A DNA stretch of 26,368 nucleotides from a virus, in the IMG/VR virus record IMGVR_UViG_3300025099_000114, positions 1 through 26,368 of that record. One strand, given 5' to 3'. Under the pieces are notes generated by a model that was not told where the DNA came from, ran no database searches, and saw only the letters and a program-made list of their open reading frames with translations. Position 1 is the stretch's first letter; every line of letters begins with the position of its first letter. This document shows positions 18,935 through 26,368 of this stretch, in pieces. Position numbers and translations under genes: made by a program.

Positions 18935-21361
18935 CTATTGGCTTTGTTGTTTCATAAGTTCGCGTTCGCGAGCAGCTTGTATCCGCGCCGCCACGATATC
19001 TTCCTGAGACTGTATTCTTTCTGCACCCAACTGAGCCGTGTTCTGAGCTTTCTGCTGGTCGAGAGACAGACGAGCTTGGTCTATCTGGTTTTCGGCGGCA
19101 TCTCGTTGCGCCCGAAGTTCTAAATCCTGCTGCTTCAATGCAATAAGAGGATCTGGTTCCCCGCCACCGCTAATCTGTGCGCTTAACGATTTAACTTCTT
19201 GCATACCTTGAGCGACCAGTTCGGCTACCATACCTTCAATTTCCATGGCCTGTTGCTCGTTCGGAGGTTGGCCTTGAAGCTGCTGCTGCATCTGAGACGC
19301 AACCTGTTCTTTGGCCTTTACCGAAACGTGTTCCATGACATGTTTCTGTAAAGCCATGGCTACGACAGGCATTTGAGAAACCATGGGAGACGAACCAAAC
19401 ACAAGATGCGCCATGATATGGGCATCGTGGTTCTGACCCTGAAACACGGTTAGAGGCAGGTTCTCCAAAGATTCCGAGTTTTCCAGCGCCGGATCTTTAG
19501 GAGTGGGCTCCCCCTGTTCTACGGGTTTCAAAATAGCGTCTACGTCCTTGACACCAACCGCCCTATACATCCTGCGATACGCTTCGTACAAGTTGTGAAG
19601 CTCCGGCGCAGATTGCGCCAACTGTAGCTCTGTTTGCGCGAGTGTGACTCTTTGTGCCATTGAGAAGATATTTGGGTCTGACACAGGAACCACATCAACC
19701 CTATCATCAAAATCCTCCGCTTTTATGGTGCGTTCCGCACCAACAACGTTATATGGATATTCTGGCGGCAGATACTCTCCAAAAACGCTAGCCAGAAGCT
19801 CAAACTCTTCTTTTTGAGCATAGTGAAGCCGCTTGTGTATAGCGGACATTACTTTTGCGCCCTGCTCCAGCATGGCTATGGTTGTTCCAACCGCAGCCTG
19901 TTGGTTGCCGTCCCCTACTTGTAGATTAGAAACGGCTGCAAAACGCTGACCAGCCTCGACACAGAAGCCCATCAACTGGAACAGGGTCTGATCCGCACCC
20001 TTGTAGGGCAGGAGCATCAAGGATTCGCGGATAGCACCACCGGGAGAATCCACATCCCGGAACTCGCCCGGAGACAGTGGCTCATCGTCATTGCGTATGC
20101 GTAAACCGCGAGTTTTGAAACCCGCAGGAAGGTTGGAAAGCGTACCAGCGTCAATAAGCTGTCGAAGTGCGGCAGTTGCTGTACGGCTTAGACCACCAAT
20201 CATGTGGATCAGACCAAGACCGTAGAAACCAAATCCGGGCAGGAACTTGAAATGCACGAAGTACTGGTTCTTCTTACGCGCAGGATCGTCCGGTCTGTAG
20301 TTCCTACGGATACTTAGAATTTTTCCGTTGTTCTCGGATACCGTAACAACATAGGGAAGCTTTATGCCGGTGGGCTCTCCATCATCCCCTATGTCTTCAT
20401 AGCCCTCCAGATCTAGGTCAACGTGGCATTCCAGAAGCGTGACTTCTTGGTCCAGGTGATTGGGTGTAATGCCGGATATATCGTCCATCTCTTCTTGGAC
20501 ATCGGACGGGTCTGACTGGGACGCAGACACTTCTATATCGCGATAGAAGCCAGCTACCTGTTTCTTACGAAGTTCGTTCTCGCTAATCTGGATAACGTGC
20601 GTAACGTTCTCGGAGGTTTCCAGATCTGTCGCGGTGTACGGAACAATCAACTGTTCCGCAGGCACAAACTTGCTGACGGCGCGTTCCAGAAACTCGTCGT
20701 AGTAGACCTTTTTGAAGGTAGAACCCGACAACGGTAAATAGAACAGCATCTGGTCAAATTCCGGCGTATACTCTTTCATCACGCACGTAATCTGATAATT
20801 CATAAAGTGGCGAACGCGATCTGCTTGACTGTCTGCCTCCGGTGTAACCTCACCCAAAACCTCTGTGCGAACCGGTCCACCAGCGGGAAGAAGCTCTCCG
20901 AAAGCCTGCGCCTGAAACTGGGTCACAGCTTCTGCAAGAAGCGGATGCGTTACGCCGGTTGCGCCTCGAAAGGGCTCCGAACGCTCTTCATATTTGAAAC
21001 CAAGAAGCTCTAGTCCGGTACGATAGGCGTCTTCCCAATCCTTGCGACCGTCCTTGTTGGCTTCATACTGCTCCATAAGCTCCGAAGAAACCATGGACGA
21101 AACCCGATCTTCGATGGTCTCGGCTAGATTGTCGTAAAAGTCGCCCGTATCCGGCGCTTCCATGCGCGGATCGAAATCCACTACAACGCCGCCGTCGTCC
21201 TCCAGTTCAATATTAAGGCCGGGAGCCTCAATGACGGTAGAATCTGCTACGTCAACTTCCGCAGATTCTTCAACATCCAGATCGACAGGGGGTATTTCGT
21301 CGCGGCGCTCTACAAGCGAGGCCGTTCCAAAATTGCTGCGGGGAAGAGGGTTACGGGCCAT
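18935..21361 (-). CDS. Portal protein, P22-type
   Basis: This 808-residue protein would form the dodecameric portal ring through which DNA enters and leaves. The acidic N-terminus is followed by a core with G-A-T-G-V-T-H-P-L-L-A-E-A-V, L-S-G-S-T-F-K-K-V-Y-Y-D-E-F, F-V-P-A-E-Q-L-I-V-P-Y, C-H-V-D-L-D-L-E-G-Y, and a stretch with R-T-A-T-A-A-L-R-Q-L-I-D-A-G-T-L-S-N-L-P. These are characteristic of the P22-like portal family, of which P22 gp1 has 725 residues. The C-terminal ~150 residues are Gln/Ala/Glu-rich helix, matching the long barrel of P22-type portals. It is preceded by a short gene and the terminase region, in typical order. The start ATG lies three bases after an upstream TAG. Confidence 0.85.
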   Translation of the reverse strand: MARNPLPRSNFGTASLVERRDEIPPVDLDVEESAEVDVADSTVIEAPGLNIELEDDGGVVVDFDPRMEAPDTGDFYDNLAETIEDRVSSMVSSELMEQYEANKDGRKDWEDAYRTGLELLGFKYEERSEPFRGATGVTHPLLAEAVTQFQAQAFGELLPAGGPVRTEVLGEVTPEADSQADRVRHFMNYQITCVMKEYTPEFDQMLFYLPLSGSTFKKVYYDEFLERAVSKFVPAEQLIVPYTATDLETSENVTHVIQISENELRKKQVAGFYRDIEVSASQSDPSDVQEEMDDISGITPNHLDQEVTLLECHVDLDLEGYEDIGDDGEPTGIKLPYVVTVSENNGKILSIRRNYRPDDPARKKNQYFVHFKFLPGFGFYGLGLIHMIGGLSRTATAALRQLIDAGTLSNLPAGFKTRGLRIRNDDEPLSPGEFRDVDSPGGAIRESLMLLPYKGADQTLFQLMGFCVEAGQRFAAVSNLQVGDGNQQAAVGTTIAMLEQGAKVMSAIHKRLHYAQKEEFELLASVFGEYLPPEYPYNVVGAERTIKAEDFDDRVDVVPVSDPNIFSMAQRVTLAQTELQLAQSAPELHNLYEAYRRMYRAVGVKDVDAILKPVEQGEPTPKDPALENSESLENLPLTVFQGQNHDAHIMAHLVFGSSPMVSQMPVVAMALQKHVMEHVSVKAKEQVASQMQQQLQGQPPNEQQAMEIEGMVAELVAQGMQEVKSLSAQISGGGEPDPLIALKQQDLELRAQRDAAENQIDQARLSLDQQKAQNTAQLGAERIQSQEDIVAARIQAARERELMKQQSQ

Positions 21362-21363
21362 GA

Positions 21364-21807
21364 CTATCTACGCCCCAACGACATAATGCCAACACCGGCT
21401 CCAGCGGGAATGGCGGGAGTGCGCGGAATCAACATCTGGTCGCCGCCTTCCGGCGGAACACCCATAGTCGGCGGAAGCGTCCGTTCCATGCCGGTCTCGG
21501 GTGGGTAGTAGTCATAACCACCCATGTTATTCGGAACGACGCCGGGGAAATCCGGAATCGTAGGAGAAGACTGCTGTGTCTGCATCATCTTTTGCTGCTG
21601 TGCCGCAAGGGCGTTTTCCTCAACCCGCTGCCGCGCCATCAAAAGATCTTCATCCGGCAGGCCAAAAAGTGCCGCAGCAATAGAGTCAGATGTGTCGCCG
21701 GTCGTGCTCATAATGTAGTCTACTATTGCAGCCCGCGTCTGGTCGTCCATTGCAATGCCACCTTCGGCATACCCAAGGGGACGAAAGCCCATCATATTAC
21801 CCATCAT
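21364..21807 (-). CDS. Small protein upstream of portal, unknown
   Basis: This 147-residue protein starts MMGNMMGFRPLGYAEGGIAM, with GGAG eight bases upstream. The N-terminal G-Y-A-E-G-G motif appears in many uncharacterised phage proteins, and a similar G-G-M tag ends the 620-residue protein encoded two genes upstream. A short helical domain (about 22-75) follows, then Gln/Met-rich and Pro/Gly-rich sequence. No signal peptide, membrane segment or catalytic motif is seen. It may be a minor head or ejection component because it lies between packaging genes and the portal. I do not know its function. Confidence 0.6.
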   Translation of the reverse strand: MMGNMMGFRPLGYAEGGIAMDDQTRAAIVDYIMSTTGDTSDSIAAALFGLPDEDLLMARQRVEENALAAQQQKMMQTQQSSPTIPDFPGVVPNNMGGYDYYPPETGMERTLPPTMGVPPEGGDQMLIPRTPAIPAGAGVGIMSLGRR

Positions 21808-21839
21808 CTTAAAATCTCCTAGATGAAATTCTTATCATA

Positions 21840-22718
21840 CTATCTGCCGCCGCCAAACTTCAATCTATACCGAAGCATTGCTTCCGTCGCGCTTTTTCCG
21901 CCAATCGGGTTCTTGTAAGAACCCGTCGCGGAAAGGTTTCCGCCCAAACCAAAGGGGTCCTCTACGTTATACGAGCCTTCAACGGACTTGTTCGTGCCAA
22001 CGTTGCGAACGTCGGTCAAGTTGCCCTGCAAACCCAAACGACCCGGACCTACCTTACCCTCATAGCCCGCACTATACGTCGTTACATTTGGAGATTGGGC
22101 CGTGGGCCGTGTTTCCTGACGCAACTGCTGCGGACCCCGCTGCGTTCGAAACTCGCGACCAACGCCACCGGTTAACGCACCACTGCCCACGGGCAGACGA
22201 AGATTAAGACCTACGTTATCCGTCTGATTGTCGAAGCGAGTGTTTTGAAAATACTGCGCGAAACGCGGGTCTACTACATCCTGGCTGGAGCGGCTGCGGT
22301 TTGCATACACGTTTACGGGACCTAAATTTAGCTGACCGCCATAGGCCGTGGTCCGTGAGTCCCGATTACCGGGCTGCGTAGACTGCTGATAGTATCCTTT
22401 CAAAGGACCAACGCCACCCTCAACAGTGTCCATGGTCCGTGGGCCACCGGCATCTCTGTCTTTGTCCTCGAATGCTCGCGAGTAACGAAGAAGATCTGAA
22501 CCAACAGACAAGGATGCTCTGTCGGGCTGTCCAAGTTTTCGGGAAGCTTGCACAGCTACTTCAGGAAGGTTTGGATCTTTGGGGACAAGAGCAGCGGCAC
22601 CTTCCACGTTTGAAAGACTAGCCTCTAAGCGACCATGGCCCTCGTAAGCACGGGACGTAAACAGAAGGTATTCTGCCGCCGAAAGTTCTGTTAGATCAGG
22701 TTTTCCTTGGTCAGCCAT
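21840..22718 (-). CDS. Protein with beta-strand-rich, outer-membrane-barrel-like C-terminal part
   Basis: This 292-residue protein has a helical N-terminus (about 1-110, containing a TPR-like S-A-A-E-Y-L-L-F-T-S-R-A-Y-E-G). The rest shows regularly spaced strands such as T-A-Y-G-G-Q-L-N-L-G-P-V-N-V-Y-A-N-R, D-N-V-G-L-N-L-R-L-P-V, Y-S-A-G-Y-E-G-K-V-G-P-G-R-L-G-L-Q-G and A-M-L-R-Y-R-L-K-F-G-G-G-R. This amphipathic pattern resembles outer-membrane beta-barrel hairpins and ends in an aromatic strand. There is no signal peptide, so an ordinary export route is not expected. It might be an ejected internal protein that inserts into the outer membrane. That is inference. Confidence 0.55.
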   Translation of the reverse strand: MADQGKPDLTELSAAEYLLFTSRAYEGHGRLEASLSNVEGAAALVPKDPNLPEVAVQASRKLGQPDRASLSVGSDLLRYSRAFEDKDRDAGGPRTMDTVEGGVGPLKGYYQQSTQPGNRDSRTTAYGGQLNLGPVNVYANRSRSSQDVVDPRFAQYFQNTRFDNQTDNVGLNLRLPVGSGALTGGVGREFRTQRGPQQLRQETRPTAQSPNVTTYSAGYEGKVGPGRLGLQGNLTDVRNVGTNKSVEGSYNVEDPFGLGGNLSATGSYKNPIGGKSATEAMLRYRLKFGGGR

Positions 22719-22721
22719 AAT

Positions 22722-24584
22722 TTAACCTATCACTCTTGCGTTTCCGTACAAGGGTTTATCCACCATACCTCCGAAGGCTTTGCTCTGCACGCCAAGGTCT
22801 TTTCTTAAAATAAGGTCGTCCTCGCGTCGATCCAGACCGCCCTCCTCAGTCCAAGGAAATCTTTCGGCTCTTTCCTTGTCGGTTAAATCTCTGCGAGTAT
22901 CGGCGAGGCGAGCTTCCGCTTCTCCCAATGTCCGCATATATATCTCAGTCGCAGTCAATTTCTTCCCTGTTACACGATCTTTTACATTTGTTTTAAGAAA
23001 CTCTCGGCGGTTTGCACCGCCCTCAAAACCGGGCGTTCTGTGCTGAATGCTGTGCTGCCCCTCGTGAATCATGTCACTCCGAAAATGAAGGGCTGGGTCA
23101 TAGTCTTTTTTATAGTAAATAATTCCAAATTCCTGCAACTGGTCCCATTGTTTCTTCAAGTAATCGGGCAGTGTCTCCGGATTTATCGTATCTTCCGGAC
23201 CCCCTTTTCCGCCCCATTTACGCAACCTGTATTCTGTTTTACTTCCCGACAAAAAAGAATCCAGAGAGATACCAGCTTCCTTAAAGTCTTCGACAGCTTT
23301 GTCCAGAGCTTGTTTGTACTGGTAGGAACTAAACTGTTGGACGTACTTACCTTGCTCATCCCAAGGTATCTTCTCGCCTGAAGAAAACGTTAGCTCGGAG
23401 CCACCGGGTCGCTTCTTAGTTCCTATAGTATCCAGGTAGGGGCTGTAGTAGGCACCACCCCAAATTTTGCTGCTCATAGTTTTAAGAGGTATGTCTGAAA
23501 CGGGTCTTTCCATACGAGCTTCCCTGCCTCTAGAACCAGTAAAAGGAGGCTCAGATTTTACTGATGGGGGTAGGCCCGGAGCATCACTAGTGGGAGCGTT
23601 TAAGATATAAGCCTTTAAAAGATCCGCGTCTTCTTGCTGTAGCTTTTGGTATTCAGCAGCGTACTCATCAGGGTCTTTATTGCTGGCTTTTAGTGCCAAC
23701 AGTTTTTCTCGGATTGCAGCCCGGTCTTTTTCGAGTGAAGCCAGGGAAGAAGCGTCTACCTTATTCGTCTTTCCGGGAAACGCCTTGTAGAACTCGGAGT
23801 GCTGCAAAAGATCACTGAGAACGGGGTTTTCTTTTTCTCGCAACCGGCCCGTAGGAGTTTGAACCCTTGGATTAAACACAGCCTTGGACATTTCATCGGA
23901 AATTTCAAAACGCCAATCGCTTATGGGCTCCCCGTTCCGTTCCCAACGGAACAAACCGGTTTCTTTCCAGATGTCCTCTCGCGAACGACCTTTTTCGGCC
24001 ATTTTCTCGGCGCGGGCGAACTTCTTGGGGTCGGCGGTCGCGGCGTTTCGCCCTGCAAACATTCCCAAAACAGCGCCGGGACCTCTTACAGGGGCTAAAG
24101 CACCCGCCGCACCCATCGTCGCAGGCGTCAAAAGAGGGTCATAACTTACCACGCGCTTCTGTTCGGGGTCGTAAAACTGTAGGTCGCCACCCAAACCCGC
24201 GTTTATACCAGCGCGTTTCTGGTCTTCGAGCAACGTACCGATACCCTTTACAAGGGCGTCCGCCGTCTCGCCGCGCTTTTCGCCGCTGGATATCAGTTCT
24301 CCAAGGAAATCATACGCGGACTTTGCGCCTTGGACCACGGGCATGTACTCAACGCCCCGCTCTACAGGGCCATACACCGCAGGCGTTACAACTCTTTTAT
24401 AGCGTTCTTGTGCTTGATCTGGGATTAGTTCGTAGTCAACTTTTTCAGGACTTATAACTTCCCGTCGAGAGGGCGTGACCATGTCCACAAGAGGCCCGCT
24501 CATAAAATTAAAGAACCCAAGTATGCCGGGAGCGGTCTGCTCCGGGGTCCTTCCATACTCATACTGGGTATTGGGTTCAGCCAT
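22722..24584 (-). CDS. Large protein with HExxH metallopeptidase motif
   Basis: This 620-residue protein ends with a zincin-like domain. His507-Glu508-x-x-His511 forms an HExxH zinc motif, preceded by D-P-A-L-H-F-R-S-D-M-I and followed by S-I-Q-H-R-T-P-G-F-E-G-G. Glu555 or Glu557 in L-G-E-A-E-A-R could be the third ligand, as in gluzincins. This set recalls the large polyvalent protein associated (LPD) domains of phages. Residues about 25-90 are Pro/Lys-rich. Residues about 145-190 include an Ala/Gly-rich, possibly membrane-active stretch (A-T-M-G-A-A-G-A-L-A-P-V). The start overlaps the end of the terminase gene by 8 bases. It may be injected with DNA or mature a head protein. Without the third ligand confirmed, activity is uncertain. 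Confidence 0.6.
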   Translation of the reverse strand: MAEPNTQYEYGRTPEQTAPGILGFFNFMSGPLVDMVTPSRREVISPEKVDYELIPDQAQERYKRVVTPAVYGPVERGVEYMPVVQGAKSAYDFLGELISSGEKRGETADALVKGIGTLLEDQKRAGINAGLGGDLQFYDPEQKRVVSYDPLLTPATMGAAGALAPVRGPGAVLGMFAGRNAATADPKKFARAEKMAEKGRSREDIWKETGLFRWERNGEPISDWRFEISDEMSKAVFNPRVQTPTGRLREKENPVLSDLLQHSEFYKAFPGKTNKVDASSLASLEKDRAAIREKLLALKASNKDPDEYAAEYQKLQQEDADLLKAYILNAPTSDAPGLPPSVKSEPPFTGSRGREARMERPVSDIPLKTMSSKIWGGAYYSPYLDTIGTKKRPGGSELTFSSGEKIPWDEQGKYVQQFSSYQYKQALDKAVEDFKEAGISLDSFLSGSKTEYRLRKWGGKGGPEDTINPETLPDYLKKQWDQLQEFGIIYYKKDYDPALHFRSDMIHEGQHSIQHRTPGFEGGANRREFLKTNVKDRVTGKKLTATEIYMRTLGEAEARLADTRRDLTDKERAERFPWTEEGGLDRREDDLILRKDLGVQSKAFGGMVDKPLYGNARVIG

Positions 24585-26040
24585 AATAACTCCGGATGTA
24601 GGTGGACTCCTCTGAATCTACCCAATCGTCGCTCGGAAGTTGCACAAAATTTCCCTGACGATACCGCATCAGAGCCTGCGTCGTGCTGTCTACAAGGTCA
24701 TCGTAGTCGCCATTCGGAAATGCCGCGCATTCATCGATGACTTCGTCCGCCCAACGTTCATCCGGTGCCCATATCATTCCGCTTTCAAAAAGTGGTGATA
24801 CAGAATGGACCCGCGTCAGCTTATCGTTTCCTTTGCTGGGTGTAAAGTTAACAACGGGTATGCCCAATTGGCGAAGTTCATGCGTCAGTGGGGTCCCTGA
24901 CGCCTTGGCTTCAATAATGACCGTCTCGGGTTCCCAGAAGTTGTACTGATCCAGAGCCTCCTTCTTTAGCTCTGGAAAATCCCAGCGCCCCTTCTTGGAA
25001 TCCAGCAGTATCAAATTAGCTGGTCCGTCCTGTTTTGGGTAAAATACCCCCCACGTCGTGATTGCAGAGTAATCCGCAGTCGTCGCCTTGCTAAATGCCG
25101 TGTCGTAGCTTTGTATTACATATTCAAGCTGGGGAACCTCTTCCTCTTCCCAACGCTTCCACCACTCCTTCTTGATGATAGCGCCTTCAGCCGACGTAGG
25201 ATTCTGCTGCCACTGGGCGTTCCACTTGGAAACGGACAACGAAGCGCGGACACCTTCAAGCTCTTCTGTTTTCCAATACTCCGGCCAACACGCATTGCCA
25301 CTGGGCATGATTGCAGGGAACTCTATAACTTCCCACTTGTCCGCATTCTCATCATAGCCCTGGGCCTTGATTACTTTCTCGGTAAGATCCTTCAACGACC
25401 ACCTTGTCATAACAATGACAATCGCACCTCCGGGCTGCAAACGCTGCCGGGGACCCGAGGTGTACCATTCATAGGCATGTTCCATCGCCGTTTCAGAAAG
25501 CGCGTCCTGCTCTGAGTGCGGATCGTCAATGATAAGAAGGTCAGCACCGCGACCGGTTATCGCACCACCGACACCAGCAGCAAAGTACTCCCCACCATGG
25601 TTCGTGGACCATCGACCCGCAGCCTTGCTGTCGGACTGTAGGTCTACAGCATCAAATATATTTTGGTACTCCGTCGTTGCAATGAGATTACGAACTTTAC
25701 GGCCAAAGTTTACAGCTAGCTCCGCAGTGTGGGTGGTTTGGATTATTTTTGTTTTCGGAGCACGGCCAATGATCCAAGACGGAAACAGGTAACTTGCGAA
25801 CTCGGACTTCGTATGTCTCGGAGGCATGTTGATAATGAGACGCTTGTTCTTGCCTTTTGCGATGTCCTCGAACTTCTTCGCAATCATCTTGTGATGTGCG
25901 CCTGCAATGAACTCGGGCCAGACCTTGCGGACGTACTTTAGGAAATCTTCACGACAACCCTGAACCTCCTCCATCTGAGCCAGACGAAGTTCAAGCTTCA
26001 TTCTACGATCTTCAACTTCCGGGGTCTCTGTGCGCTTCAT
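24577..26040 (-). CDS. terL: Terminase large subunit
   Basis: This 487-residue protein is the packaging motor ATPase and nuclease. The Walker A-like motif is at residues 71-80 (N-M-P-P-R-H-T-K-S-E), Walker B at about 168-173 (L-L-I-I-D-D) followed by P-H-S-E, and a coupling motif at 210-214 (V-M-T-R-W). The C-terminal nuclease shows an RNase H-like acidic set: Asp313 (S-Y-D-T-A-F), Glu377 (I-I-E-A-K) and Asp447, Asp448 and Asp451 (Y-D-D-L-V-D-S). The length is normal. Together with the small subunit it would cut and pump DNA through the portal. No small-subunit gene is visible upstream, where the sequence is non-coding. The start ATG at 26040 is the only one in reach of the frame. Confidence 0.9.
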   Translation of the reverse strand: MKRTETPEVEDRRMKLELRLAQMEEVQGCREDFLKYVRKVWPEFIAGAHHKMIAKKFEDIAKGKNKRLIINMPPRHTKSEFASYLFPSWIIGRAPKTKIIQTTHTAELAVNFGRKVRNLIATTEYQNIFDAVDLQSDSKAAGRWSTNHGGEYFAAGVGGAITGRGADLLIIDDPHSEQDALSETAMEHAYEWYTSGPRQRLQPGGAIVIVMTRWSLKDLTEKVIKAQGYDENADKWEVIEFPAIMPSGNACWPEYWKTEELEGVRASLSVSKWNAQWQQNPTSAEGAIIKKEWWKRWEEEEVPQLEYVIQSYDTAFSKATTADYSAITTWGVFYPKQDGPANLILLDSKKGRWDFPELKKEALDQYNFWEPETVIIEAKASGTPLTHELRQLGIPVVNFTPSKGNDKLTRVHSVSPLFESGMIWAPDERWADEVIDECAAFPNGDYDDLVDSTTQALMRYRQGNFVQLPSDDWVDSEESTYIRSYYG

Positions 26041-26061
26041 GGAGCGGGAACCTTACTACAT

Positions 26062-26077
26062 TGTTTCACGTGAAACA
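26062..26077. promoter_or_regulatory. parS-type ParB-binding palindrome
   Basis: The sequence TGTTTCACGTGAAACA is a perfect 16-bp palindrome and equals the well-known bacterial chromosomal parS consensus. It begins 22 bases upstream of the terminase start codon, within its leader. In bacteria such sites load ParB for chromosome segregation. No parA or parB gene is seen in the window, so binding would rely on the host or on genes elsewhere. A role in terminase regulation by ParB-like binding is also possible. Confidence 0.85.
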
Positions 26078-26095
26078 TTAAGGGATATGGGACTT

Positions 26096-26101
26096 GTTAT
26101 A
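26096..26101 (-). promoter_or_regulatory. Weak -10-like element before terminase
   Basis: On the minus strand TATAAC matches five of six bases of the sigma70 -10 box and lies 56 bases before the terminase ATG. No credible -35 box is 16-18 bases upstream. If used, it would place the parS-type palindrome within the transcribed leader. The element is a possibility only. Confidence 0.2.
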
Positions 26102-26142
26102 GCAAAATACATACCCGTTAAGCCATATCATTTTTCCTGTAG

Positions 26143-26158
26143 TTATTCACGCGAAACA
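26143..26158. promoter_or_regulatory. Degenerate second parS-like site
   Basis: TTATTCACGCGAAACA matches the parS consensus at 13 of 16 positions, keeping the right half (GAAACA) intact. It starts 81 bases from the start of the perfect copy. Similar spacing of a strong and a weak site is common in parS clusters. It may be a weak ParB site or chance similarity. Confidence 0.45.
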
Positions 26159-26241
26159 AGGCCGGAGCCGCCGCCACTCCCCCCCATGGGGCGAGAATCG
26201 CGATTTTTGGCGGATTTCTGCGGTTTCTGGCACCTAAACCG

Positions 26242-26254
26242 GGGTCGAGGACCC
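26242..26254. other. Short perfect hairpin in GC-rich end
   Basis: GGGTC and GACCC pair perfectly around a GAG loop. It lies 16 bases before the GGACCAC repeats. Such hairpin-plus-repeat arrangements occur near packaging or replication sites, but a 5-bp stem in GC-rich DNA is weak evidence. Confidence 0.4.
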
Positions 26255-26270
26255 TTGCGCCATGGTGCGC

Positions 26271-26291
26271 GGACCACGGACCACGGACCAC
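26271..26291. repeat. Three tandem 7-bp repeats (GGACCAC)
   Basis: Three perfect consecutive copies of GGACCAC are followed by GGG. Iterated short sites of this type can bind a terminase small subunit or a replication initiator. A related 10-base string (GTGGTCCGTG, the reverse complement of part of the array) also occurs at 22348-22357 inside a coding gene. Confidence 0.7.
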
Positions 26292-26368
26292 GGGAGCCGA
26301 CGGCGGCGCACAACGGAATCGGGGCGATACGGGGCGCGGTCCATGCAGCGGGCGCATGGGGGCGAGCG

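Larger units (their letters stand above)
26041..26368. other. Non-coding region upstream of terminase
   Basis: No gene is supported in these 328 bases. The terminase-proximal part is AT-rich (GC 42% over 26041-26100 and 37% over 26101-26160, counted by hand) and carries two parS-like sites. From about 26160 the sequence changes abruptly to GC-rich (69% over 26161-26340) with short repeats and a hairpin. A leftover minus-strand frame at 26118-26357 is low-complexity Arg/Pro/Ala and is not considered coding. It may hold a packaging or replication signal, or end in a foreign joint. Confidence 0.7.

Noticed and set aside
26118-26357. A 79-residue minus-strand open frame in the GC-rich end
   Set aside because: It is low-complexity Arg/Pro/Ala sequence typical of chance frames in GC-rich DNA and has no ribosome site or family resemblance.
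1-26368. tRNA genes, integrase, recombinase, insertion sequences or DNA polymerase
   Set aside because: I looked for characteristic motifs on both strands and saw none; a faint tRNA could be missed by eye.

Overview
This window is most likely part of the genome of a tailed double-stranded DNA phage (Caudoviricetes), probably a marine podovirus with a P22-like head-to-tail architecture. Every gene I can support lies on the minus strand, so transcription runs from about 26040 down to 1. Genes are tightly packed, often with overlapping stop/start codons (TAATG or TGATG). Many proteins look like families I recognise from marine viral sequences. A marine alphaproteobacterial host is plausible but not shown. 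The presence of a perfect host-type parS site and an average base composition are compatible with it, not proof.

Layout in transcription order. (1) 26368-26041: non-coding. A perfect 16-bp ParB-binding-type palindrome (parS) and a degenerate second copy lie in an AT-rich stretch, next to an abruptly GC-rich end (about 69% GC over 26161-26340) with a tandem 7-bp repeat. No small terminase gene is visible. (2) 26040-18935: large terminase, a large protein with an HExxH zinc-metallopeptidase motif, a beta-rich protein, a short protein, and a P22-type portal. (3) 18925-15097: a run of small membrane and exported proteins. These are a 59-aa protein, a holin-like 53-aa protein, two signal-peptide proteins (one Pro/Glu-rich and TonB-like), a membrane-anchored coiled coil, an EF-hand membrane protein, and an overlapping inner/outer spanin pair. 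No endolysin is seen. (4) 15097-13216: small very basic or Cys-containing proteins and a conserved 233-aa protein. (5) 13216-9784: GroES-like co-chaperonin, scaffold, two head-associated proteins and the major capsid protein. (6) 9783-6357: hairpins and a possible pseudoknot, beta-rich virion proteins, an XhlA-like membrane protein, and head-tail adaptors. (7) 6357-1: tail and fibre genes rich in internal repeats, a fibre-assembly-like protein, and the 5' part of a tail-hub gene running off the window.

Together the genes form one late morphogenesis, lysis and host-recognition block: packaging motor, portal, envelope disruption, capsid folding and assembly, connector, then receptor-binding fibres. 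DNA replication, integration, RNA polymerase, tRNA genes and CRISPR arrays are not seen here. The least ordinary elements are the parS-like site beside the compositional boundary, the exported/membrane cassette, the metallopeptidase between terminase and portal, the mobile beta domains shared between tail genes, and the structured leader after the capsid gene. Family assignments rest on reading motifs by eye; no database search was run.
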